From: Streptomyces barkulensis
GTDB taxonomy: Bacteria > Actinomycetota > Actinomycetes > Streptomycetales > Streptomycetaceae
NCBI RefSeq assembly: GCF_002843305.1
Contig: NZ_PGSG01000084.1
Location: forward strand, 1 to 61,204
Reading direction: 5' to 3'
Length of the DNA stretch: 61,204 nucleotides
The position numbers were made by a program, and so were the translations under genes. Of the stretch, positions 52,445 through 59,682 are shown piece after piece (position 1 is the stretch's first letter; every line of letters starts with the position of its first letter). A model generated the notes under the pieces. The model did not search any database and was not told where the DNA came from. It saw only the letters and a program-made list of their open reading frames with translations.

Positions 52445-54043
52445 TCAGCCGCCGCGCCGCACCGAGCGGCCGGCGAGCACACCGGTGCGGCGGCCGTCCT
52501 CGACGGCGAACCGGCCGCCGACCAGCACATGCGGGATGCCCGGCGGCGGGGTGCGCGGCGCCTCGAACGTCGCCCCCGCCGCCACCGTCTCCGGGTCGAA
52601 CAGCACCAGATCGGCGTGGTGCCCCTCACGCACCAGCCCCCGGTCCGGCAGCCGCAGCCGGGCGGCCGGCCGCCCGGTCAGGTGCGCCACGCACTCCTCC
52701 AGCGACAGCACGCCCAGCTCGCGCACATAGCGGCCCAGGTAGTGCGGGAAGGTGCCCCACGCCCGCGGATGGGGCCGGCCGCCGACGAGGATGCCGTCGC
52801 TGCCGCCGGTGTGGGCCCGGTGCCGCATGATCGCCCGGACGTTCTCCTCGTGCCCGACGTGCTGGAGGACGGTGGTGCCCAGCCGGTCGTCGAGCAACAG
52901 CCGCCGCGCCACCGTGAACGGCTCCTCGCCGCGCCCGGCCGCCGACCGCGCGACCGTGCGGCCCACGTACCCGGCCAGGGCGGCGTCCGTCACCCCGGAG
53001 ACCTCCACGGTGTCCCAGTCGACCGGCACCCCGTGGCAGCCGTCCGAGCCCTCGGTCTCCATGGCGTACCGGATCCGGGCGCAGGCGGCCGGATCCCGCA
53101 GCCGGGCGAGGGTCGCCCCGGGACCGCCCTCGGCCGCCCAGCTCGGCAGCAGCGCGGCCAGGGTGGTGCAGCCGGGCAGGTAGGGATAGCTGTCCAGCGT
53201 CAGGTCCACGCCCCCGTCCAGGGCCGCGTCCAGCAGGGCCAGCAGCTCGGGGGCGCGGCCGGCGTTGACGGAGAAGTTCACGGTGGCGTGCGCCAGGTGC
53301 AGGGCGCATCCCGAGGCACGGGCGACCTCGATCATCTGCGCGTACGCCTCCAGCGCGCCGGCGCCGTAGGAGCGGTGGTGGGGGCAGTGGTAGCCGCCGT
53401 AGGACGCCACCACCCGGCACAGCTCGGTCAGCTCGGAGTCCGGGGCGTACATCCCCGGGGTGTAGGTCAGGCCGGAGGACATCCCCACCGCGCCCTGCTC
53501 CAGGCCCTCGGCCACCAGGCGCCGCATCCTGCCCAGCTCCCCGTCCGTGGCGGGCCGGTCCTCCCAGCCGACCACCATCGCCCGCACCGTGCCGTGGGGG
53601 ACGAGATAGGCGGCGTTGACGGCGGTGCCGCGGTCGAGCCGGTCCAGGTACTCCCCGACGGTCCGCCAGTCGAACTCCACGTCCGAGCCGTCCCCGTTCC
53701 AGCCGGTGATCGCCTGCCGCACCCGCGCCAGTGTGCGGTCGTCCACCGGCGCGTACGACAGGCCGTCCTGTCCGAGCACCTCCAGCGTGACGCCCTGGGC
53801 CACCTTGGCGACATGGGCGGGATCGCGCAGCAGCGCCAGATCGCTGTGGGCGTGCATGTCGATGAAGCCGGGCGCCAGGACGAGGCCGTCCGCCTCCAGC
53901 ACGCGCCGTGCGCCGGGGCGCGGCCCGGGGTCCCCCTCGTGGTGGACCACGGCGATCCGGCCGCCGTCGACGCCGACGTCGGCCCGGCGGGCGGGGGCCG
54001 GGGTGCCGTCGGCGACGCGCGCGCCACGCAGGACGAGTTCCAC
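52445..54043 (-). CDS. N-acyl-D-amino-acid deacylase
   Basis: Amidohydrolase that frees D-amino acids from N-acyl derivatives. The 532-aa protein has the metal site FIDMHAHSDLALL (His-x-His, about 60-72), VLGQDGLSYAPV, GMSSGLTYTPGMYA, HCPHHRSYG and HLAHATVNFSV, all matching D-aminoacylases. It follows a PLP deaminase gene by 52 bases on the same strand, and faces a RidA/IclR/kinase operon. The context supports D-amino-acid catabolism. Side-chain specificity cannot be inferred. Confidence 0.88.
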   Translation of the reverse strand: MELVLRGARVADGTPAPARRADVGVDGGRIAVVHHEGDPGPRPGARRVLEADGLVLAPGFIDMHAHSDLALLRDPAHVAKVAQGVTLEVLGQDGLSYAPVDDRTLARVRQAITGWNGDGSDVEFDWRTVGEYLDRLDRGTAVNAAYLVPHGTVRAMVVGWEDRPATDGELGRMRRLVAEGLEQGAVGMSSGLTYTPGMYAPDSELTELCRVVASYGGYHCPHHRSYGAGALEAYAQMIEVARASGCALHLAHATVNFSVNAGRAPELLALLDAALDGGVDLTLDSYPYLPGCTTLAALLPSWAAEGGPGATLARLRDPAACARIRYAMETEGSDGCHGVPVDWDTVEVSGVTDAALAGYVGRTVARSAAGRGEEPFTVARRLLLDDRLGTTVLQHVGHEENVRAIMRHRAHTGGSDGILVGGRPHPRAWGTFPHYLGRYVRELGVLSLEECVAHLTGRPAARLRLPDRGLVREGHHADLVLFDPETVAAGATFEAPRTPPPGIPHVLVGGRFAVEDGRRTGVLAGRSVRRGG

Positions 54044-54095
54044 GGCGGACTCCGGTTCTCGGAACGGGGGCGGGGGGAGGGACGGGGGAGGGGGG

Positions 54096-55502
54096 TCAGA
54101 AGAACGTGCGGACGAAGTCGGTGACGGTGCCGTCGGCCTCGGCGACCGGGATGAGCTGCCACCGGTCGAAGACCGTGCACGGATGCGACAGGCCCAGCGC
54201 CACCCAGTCGCCCACCTCCAGCTCCGCGCCCGGCGCGAGGCGCACGAACGCGTGCTGGTCGGCCAGCTTCACCACCTCCATCCCGTCGGCGGCCCGCTCG
54301 GCGCCGCCGCCGCCGGCGGCGCGGACGGCCACCGGCTGGGGCAGGCCCAGGTCGTAGGAGGCGTCGCGCTTGCCCGCGTTGAGGAACGCCAGATGAGGCT
54401 CGGGCCGGGAGAGCACCTGCGCCCACAGCCGGAACGCAGGCAGCAGCGAGCCCTGCCCGGGGACGCGGTTGAACGGGGTCGCGCGGTGGTAGTGGCCGTC
54501 GTCGTGCGAGACGTACGCGCCCGAGCGCAGCAGCTTCAGCACCGGGCGCGACAGCTTCGGCAGCCGCCCGAGGACCTCGGCCACCGCGTCGAACCAGGCG
54601 CTGCCGCCCGCGCTCACCACGATCTCCTCCTGTGGCCCCAGGGCGGCGAAGCGGCCCGCCGCGTCCAGGGCGGCGGCCAGCGCGACCAGCTCCTCCAGCC
54701 AGGCCCGTACCCGCGCGGCGTCGGCGTCCGGCACCTCGCCCTCGTAACCGGCGACACCGACCAGCCGCAGCGAGGCCGCGTCCGTCACCGCCCGCGCCAC
54801 CCGGGCCGCCTCGTCGGCGGTGCGTACACCGGTACGGCCGCCGGGCACGCCGAGCTCGACGACGACGTCCAGGGGGCGCGGGGCGGGGGAGGCGTGGTGG
54901 GCCGGGGCCAGGGCGGCGTCCATCAGCTCCACGCCGCGCACCGAGTCCACGTAGCAGACGACCGTCGCCTCCGGGTCAGCCGCCAGCTCCGCGGCGATCC
55001 AGCGCAGCGCGGCGGCGTCCACCACCTCGTTGGCCAGGAAGACCCGCCGCACCCCGAAGGCCCGGCACACGCGCACCTGGGAGGGCACCGCCGCCGTGAT
55101 GCCCCAGGCGCCGTGGTCGAGCTGGCGCCGGAACAGCCGCGGGGACATCGAGGTCTTGCCGTGCGGGGCGAAGGCGAGGCCGTGCCGGGCGGCGAAGGCG
55201 CCCAGCTGCCGCAGGTTGTGCTCCAGCGCCCCGGCGGCCAGCGTCAGCACCGGGGTGGTGAAGCCGCCGGTGAACAGCGGGCGCCGCTGTGCCGCCAGCT
55301 CGCCCACGGTCAGTCCGGCCGCGTCCGGGGGCAGCCCCTTGAAGCGGTGGTCGACGACCTCGTCGGCGAGACGGGCGACGGGGTCGGCGGGCCCGGGCCC
55401 GCCGGTGTGCCGGGGGCGTGCGGAACGCCGGGGGAGCGCGGCGTGATCGGGGCGCTCGGCGTGATCGAGGTGCTCGGCGTGATCGGGGTGCTCGTCGGCC
55501 AT
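54096..55502 (-). CDS. PLP-dependent amino-acid deaminase (alanine-racemase-fold type III)
   Basis: A 468-aa protein related to D-threonine aldolase, D-serine dehydratase and amino-acid deaminases. The N-terminal barrel holds the PLP Lys in LAFAPHGKTSMSP, followed by GITAAVPSQVRVCRAFGVRR and VELGVPGGRTGVR; the C-terminal part ends in VGDWVALGLSHPCTVFDRWQLIP, the metal-binding region in this group. It probably converts D-amino acids freed by the deacylase into oxo acids and ammonia. The first 30 residues are a His/Asp-rich repeat (HPDHAEHLDHAERPDHA). Start ATG 55502 after GGAG. Confidence 0.85.
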   Translation of the reverse strand: MADEHPDHAEHLDHAERPDHAALPRRSARPRHTGGPGPADPVARLADEVVDHRFKGLPPDAAGLTVGELAAQRRPLFTGGFTTPVLTLAAGALEHNLRQLGAFAARHGLAFAPHGKTSMSPRLFRRQLDHGAWGITAAVPSQVRVCRAFGVRRVFLANEVVDAAALRWIAAELAADPEATVVCYVDSVRGVELMDAALAPAHHASPAPRPLDVVVELGVPGGRTGVRTADEAARVARAVTDAASLRLVGVAGYEGEVPDADAARVRAWLEELVALAAALDAAGRFAALGPQEEIVVSAGGSAWFDAVAEVLGRLPKLSRPVLKLLRSGAYVSHDDGHYHRATPFNRVPGQGSLLPAFRLWAQVLSRPEPHLAFLNAGKRDASYDLGLPQPVAVRAAGGGGAERAADGMEVVKLADQHAFVRLAPGAELEVGDWVALGLSHPCTVFDRWQLIPVAEADGTVTDFVRTFF

Positions 55503-55540
55503 GGTGAACTCCGGACTCCGGGACGGGCCCCGGGAGAATG

Positions 55541-55571
55541 ATTGCGATATGTGCAACGCTTATTGCGCATA
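55541..55571. promoter_or_regulatory. Operator between divergent D-amino-acid operons (IclR-type)
   Basis: TATGTGCAA (55548-55556) and TTGCGCATA (55563-55571) form an inverted repeat (8 of 9 positions), with another TTGCG at 55542. It lies in the AT-rich gap between the two divergent operons; the IclR protein encoded nearby is the probable binder. Confidence 0.6.
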
Positions 55572-55652
55572 GTGCTTGTCGCTGTCTAGCATCCCCGCGA
55601 ACGCCCGGTCAACGGACGGCCGGGACGGAGACGGAGGAGGGGAGGGACGACC

Positions 55653-56753
55653 GTGACAGTGCCCCCCGTGCCCCCCGTGCCCCCCGCGACTCCTGCCTCC
55701 CCCGCACCCTCCGCACCCGCCGCGGACTGCGGCCCCCGCGCCGGGGCCCCCTTCGACGCGGTCTGCCTGGGGGAGACCATGGCCGCCTTCCGGCCCGCCG
55801 GCCCCGGCCGGCTCGCCGACTCCCCGGTCTTCGTCCGCGGCGTCGGCGGCGCCGAGTCCAACACCGCCTGCCTGCTCGCCCGCGCCGGGCACCGGGTCCG
55901 CTGGATCGGGCATGTGGGCACGGACGGCTTCGGCGACCACGTACTGGCCGAGATCGCCGCCCGCGGAGTGGACATCTCCGCGGCGCGCCGTGACCCCGAC
56001 CGCCCCACCGGCGTCTACTTCCGCACCGGCGGCGAGCGCTCCACCACCGGCGAGCGGCCCGCCGACCCGGCCCTGGCCGAGGTGCTCTACCACCGCGCCG
56101 GATCGGCCGCCTCCGCGATGTCCCCGGACACCGTCGACCGCGCCGCCGCCGAATCCGGCCGGATCCTCCACCTCAGCGGCATCACGGCGGCCCTCTCCGA
56201 CGGCTGCCGGGCACTGCTGTACGAACTGACCGAGCCCAGGCCCGGACGGCCGCTGCTGTCCTTCGACGTCAACTACCGGGTGGGGCTGTGGAAGAGGCGG
56301 GACACGGCCGTCCTGCTCGACCTCGCCCGCCGCTGCGACCTGGTCTTCACCGGCGCGGACGAGGCGCGGGCCGCCTGGGGCGCGGCGGACCCGGCCGCCC
56401 TGCGCGAACTGCTGCCGGAGCCGTCCGTGCTCGTGGTCAAGGACGGCGGGCGGGGCGCGACGGCCCACACCGCGGCGGGCGCCTGCCATGTGCCCGCCCT
56501 GTCCGTGGAGACGGCCGACCCCGTCGGGGCCGGGGACGCCTTCGCCGCCGGGTTCCTCTCGGCCACCCTGCGCGGACTGCCCCCGCGGGCGTGGCTGCGG
56601 CACGGCCATCTGGCCGCCGCCGCCGCGCTCACCTGCCCGGGCGACCTCGCCGAGCCGCCCGGCCGGGCCCTGGCCGACCGGCTGGCCGCGCTCGGCGACG
56701 ACGCCTGGGGCAGACTGCGGCTCACCCCCGGCTGGACCACACGGAAGGCGTGA
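55653..56753 (+). CDS. PfkB-family carbohydrate kinase (2-keto-3-deoxygluconate kinase-like)
   Basis: A 366-aa sugar kinase with a Pro/Ala-rich N-terminal tail (about 1-32). PfkB motif 1 is VFVRGVGGAESNTACLLARAG; motif 2 with the catalytic Asp is ADPVGAGDAFAAGF. LSFDVNYRVGLWKR resembles 2-keto-3-deoxygluconate kinases. Start GTG 55653 after GGAGGGG. It heads the operon with the IclR, RidA and transporter genes. A sugar kinase next to D-amino-acid enzymes suggests the locus handles a sugar-acid or aminosugar derivative; this is inference. Confidence 0.85.
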   Translation: MTVPPVPPVPPATPASPAPSAPAADCGPRAGAPFDAVCLGETMAAFRPAGPGRLADSPVFVRGVGGAESNTACLLARAGHRVRWIGHVGTDGFGDHVLAEIAARGVDISAARRDPDRPTGVYFRTGGERSTTGERPADPALAEVLYHRAGSAASAMSPDTVDRAAAESGRILHLSGITAALSDGCRALLYELTEPRPGRPLLSFDVNYRVGLWKRRDTAVLLDLARRCDLVFTGADEARAAWGAADPAALRELLPEPSVLVVKDGGRGATAHTAAGACHVPALSVETADPVGAGDAFAAGFLSATLRGLPPRAWLRHGHLAAAAALTCPGDLAEPPGRALADRLAALGDDAWGRLRLTPGWTTRKA

Positions 56754-56758
56754 GACAG

Positions 56759-57511
56759 ATGAGCCAGACCGTCGACCGGGCGCTGAGCATCCTCCCCCTG
56801 CTCGCGCGCGGTCCCGCAGGTCTCGAACAGGTCGCCCGGCATCTGGACGTCCACAAGTCCACCGCCCTGCGGCTGCTGCGCACCCTGCACGAGCACGGCA
56901 TGGTCCACCGCCAGGCCGACCAGCGCTACCGCCTGGGGGCGCGGCTGATCGCGCTGGCCCAGGAGGCCGTGGAGAACATCGACGTGCGCGCCGTCGCCCA
57001 CCCGTACCTGGCCGAGCTGAACGAGGCGTGCGGGCACACCGTCCACCTGGCGGTGCGGCAGGAGGACGAGGTCCTCTACATCGACAAGGTCGAGAGCCGC
57101 TACCCGGTGCGGATGTACTCGCGCATCGGCAGGCCGGTGGCGGTCACCGTCGCCGCGGTCGCCAAGGTCATCCTCGCCGACCTGCCCGAGGCCGAGCGGC
57201 GCGCGCTCGCCGAGCGCCTGGACTACCCCCGCCACACCCCCCGCTCCACACCCGGGCCGGACGCCTTCCTGAAGGAACTGGCCCGGGTGCGCGAGCAGGG
57301 CTGGGCCACCGACCTCGGCGGCCACGAGGAGACGGTCAACTGCGTCGCCGCCCCCGTGCGCGGCGCGGACGGCCGGGTCGCGGCCGCGCTGTCGGTCTCC
57401 GCGCCCGCCGCCGTCGCGGGCCCGGACGAGCTCATGCGGCTGCTGCCCCTGGTGCGGCGTACGGCGGACGCCGTCAGCGCCGAGTACTCGGGCAGGCCGC
57501 CCGCCCCCTGA
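56759..57511 (+). CDS. IclR-family transcriptional regulator
   Basis: A 250-aa repressor/activator: winged helix (about 1-65: TVDRALSILPLLARGPAGLEQVARHLDVHKSTALRLLRTL) and IclR effector domain (about 75-245) with DEVLYIDKVESRYPVRMYSRIG and GWATDLGGHEETVNCVAAPV. ATG 56759 is five bases after the kinase stop. It should bind the TATGTGCAA-type palindrome at 55548-55571 and control both divergent operons; the effector would be a small carboxylic acid. Confidence 0.92.
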   Translation: MSQTVDRALSILPLLARGPAGLEQVARHLDVHKSTALRLLRTLHEHGMVHRQADQRYRLGARLIALAQEAVENIDVRAVAHPYLAELNEACGHTVHLAVRQEDEVLYIDKVESRYPVRMYSRIGRPVAVTVAAVAKVILADLPEAERRALAERLDYPRHTPRSTPGPDAFLKELARVREQGWATDLGGHEETVNCVAAPVRGADGRVAAALSVSAPAAVAGPDELMRLLPLVRRTADAVSAEYSGRPPAP

Positions 57512-57556
57512 GCTCCGCGGAACCCCGCGAAGTCAGCCCCGTCCGGAAGGAAGACC

Positions 57557-58027
57557 GTGAGCGACACCCCCGCGCAGACACCCGCGCAGACACCCGCGCA
57601 GACCCCCGCGCAGACCCCCGCCAAGACCGCCTTCACCCCGCCGTCCCACACCGCCCCGCCCGCCCGCTTCTCGCACGGCGTGCGCAAGGGGAACATCCTC
57701 CAGGTGGCCGGACAGGTCGGCTTCCTGCCCGCCGTCCCCGGACAGCCGCCCACCCCGGCGGGGCCGACCCTGCGCGAGCAGACCCTCCAGACCCTCGCCA
57801 ACGTGGAGGCGGTCCTGAAGGAGGGCGGCGCGAGCTGGGAGGACGTGGTGATGGTCCGCGTCTACCTCACCGACACCGGCCACTTCGCCGAGTTCAACGA
57901 GATCTACGACGAGTACCTCGCCGGCACGGCGGGCCTCACCGGCCCCCCGGCGGCGCGGACGACCGTCTACGTCGGCCTGCCCGCCGGGCTGCTGGTCGAG
58001 ATCGACGCCATGGCCGTCCTGGACTGA
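57557..58027 (+). CDS. ridA: RidA-family enamine/imine deaminase
   Basis: A 156-aa YjgF/YER057c/UK114 protein that hydrolyses reactive 2-aminoacrylate-type enamines released by PLP enzymes. Key residues: GNILQVAGQVGF, a conserved NVEAVLKEGGASWEDVVMVRVYLTD segment, and the anion-binding Arg in PPAARTTVYVGL. In this locus it would detoxify intermediates of the facing PLP deaminase. Residues 4-23 are a TPAQ repeat encoded by 12-base units (57566-57625). Start GTG 57557 after GGAAGGAAG. Confidence 0.9.
   Translation: MSDTPAQTPAQTPAQTPAQTPAKTAFTPPSHTAPPARFSHGVRKGNILQVAGQVGFLPAVPGQPPTPAGPTLREQTLQTLANVEAVLKEGGASWEDVVMVRVYLTDTGHFAEFNEIYDEYLAGTAGLTGPPAARTTVYVGLPAGLLVEIDAMAVLD
57566..57625 (+). repeat. 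Five 12-base repeats in the ridA 5' end
   Basis: Units of the form ACMCCCGCGCAG encode TPAQ four times and TPAK once, a disordered N-terminal tail. Confidence 0.9.
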
Positions 58028-58158
58028 CGCCCGGGTGACCCCGGGGGCCCGCCCGTGCTCCCGCGCGCCCGCGCGTGCCCGTACGCCCTCTTGTGCCGCC
58101 CGGCGGCGCGCTGTTGTATGCGCCACGCCGGTTGCGGGGACGAGAGCGGAGGGCGCAC

Positions 58159-59532
58159 ATGGCCAGTACGGGCGAGAAGGGCGCGGCGGACGGAGCGGAC
58201 GGCACGGGCGGGACGGAACGGCCCGGGAGCGGGAGGGAGGCCGTCGCGGGGGCCGCCGCGGCCCCTCCCGAACGGAAGGCGAGCTGGCGGCTGGTCGGCC
58301 CCGGCATCGTGGTGGCGGCCACCGGCGTCGGCGCCGGAGACCTGGTGGCCACCCTCGTGGCCGGCAGCAGGTTCGGCTACACCCTGCTGTGGGCGGCCGT
58401 CGTCGGCTGCCTGGTGAAGATCGCACTGGCGGAGGCGACCGGCCGCTGGCACCTGGCCACCGGCCGGACGATCTTCGACGGCTGGCGCAGCCTGGGTGCG
58501 TGGACCACCGTCTACTTCGCGGTCTACGTCACGGTGTGGGGCTTCGTCTACGGCGCCGCCGCCATGTCCTCCAGCGCGCTGCCGCTGGTCGCCCTCTTCC
58601 CGGGCCTCCTGGAACTGAAGACATGGGCGATCCTGTGCGGGCTGGCGGGCCTGGCGTTCGTCTGGTTCAACCGCTACGCGATCGTCGAGAAGATCATGAT
58701 GGTCTTCGTCGGCGTGATGTTCGCGGTGGTCCTCTACGTGGCGGTCCGCGTCACCCCGCACCTCGGCGACGCCGTGGCCGGGCTGCTGCCCGTGCTGCCG
58801 GACGGCTCGCTGCTCTACACCCTCGGTCTGGTCGGCGGGGTCGGCGGGACGATCACCATGGCCGCGTACGGCTACTGGGTCAACGCCAAGGGGTGGACCG
58901 ACAGCGGCTGGATGCGGATGATGCGCCTGGACAACCGGGTCGCGTACCTGACCACCGGCGTCTTCGTGGTGGCGATGCTGATCGTCGGCGCCGAACTGCT
59001 GCACGCCGCCGGCACCGCCGTCGGCTCCGGCGACCAGGGGCTGCTGGACCTGGGCCGGATCCTGGAGGAGCGCTTCGGGTCCGTCACCGCCAAGCTCTTC
59101 CTGATCGGCTTCCTCGCCGCCTCCTTCTCCTCCCTCGTGGGCGTCTGGCACGGCGTCAGCCTGCTGTTCGCCGACTTCGTGGAGCGTACGCGCGCGGCAC
59201 GGGCGCAGGGCACCGGCGGCGAGCCCCCCGTTCTGGAGGTCGCACGCGGGCAGCGCGAGCGCTCCGGGCCGTTCCGCGGCTACCTGCTGTGGCTGACGTT
59301 CCCGCCGATGGGGCTGCTGTGGCTGGACAAGCCCTTCGGACTGGTCATCGCCTACGGCGTGCTGGGCGCCTTCTTCATGCCCTTCCTCGCCGGGACGCTG
59401 CTGTGGCTGCTCAACTCCGGCCGGACGCCGAGCCGGTGGCGCAACGGGCCGCTGAGCAACGCGATGCTGGCGGCGGCCGGGCTGCTCTTCGTCGTTCTGT
59501 GTGTCCAGCAGGTGCGCGAACTGCCCTGGTGA
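58159..59532 (+). CDS. Nramp-family transporter
   Basis: A 457-aa membrane protein with about eleven spans. GPGIVVAATGVGAGDLVATLVAG in the first span corresponds to the Nramp metal-binding helix, but the family motif DPGN is replaced (GVGAGD), so it may not carry divalent metals. Later helices include LVGGVGGTITMAAYGYWVNAKGW. Many Nramp-related proteins without the DPGN motif occur with amino-acid or sugar-acid genes; the context suggests substrate uptake for the D-amino-acid locus. Start ATG 58159. The N-terminal 40 residues are polar. Confidence 0.78.
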   Translation: MASTGEKGAADGADGTGGTERPGSGREAVAGAAAAPPERKASWRLVGPGIVVAATGVGAGDLVATLVAGSRFGYTLLWAAVVGCLVKIALAEATGRWHLATGRTIFDGWRSLGAWTTVYFAVYVTVWGFVYGAAAMSSSALPLVALFPGLLELKTWAILCGLAGLAFVWFNRYAIVEKIMMVFVGVMFAVVLYVAVRVTPHLGDAVAGLLPVLPDGSLLYTLGLVGGVGGTITMAAYGYWVNAKGWTDSGWMRMMRLDNRVAYLTTGVFVVAMLIVGAELLHAAGTAVGSGDQGLLDLGRILEERFGSVTAKLFLIGFLAASFSSLVGVWHGVSLLFADFVERTRAARAQGTGGEPPVLEVARGQRERSGPFRGYLLWLTFPPMGLLWLDKPFGLVIAYGVLGAFFMPFLAGTLLWLLNSGRTPSRWRNGPLSNAMLAAAGLLFVVLCVQQVRELPW

Positions 59533-59612
59533 CCGGCGACCGCCCCGCCGGGGCGTTCGTGCGGGAACGCCACGGGGCCCGGTCCGCGGTGCGGTGGACG
59601 CGGACCGGGCCC

Positions 59613-59656
59613 GTTACCTCTTACCTCTCGTTACCTCTTACCTCTCGTTACCTCTC
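59613..59656. repeat. 17-base T/C-rich tandem repeat
   Basis: GTTACCTCTTACCTCTC repeats twice exactly (59613, 59630) plus a 10-base partial copy (59647). It lies between the transporter and the convergent chitinase stop, in an unusually pyrimidine-rich stretch. Confidence 0.9.
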
Positions 59657-59682
59657 GACGTACCGGTGTTCCGCCGCCGGTG

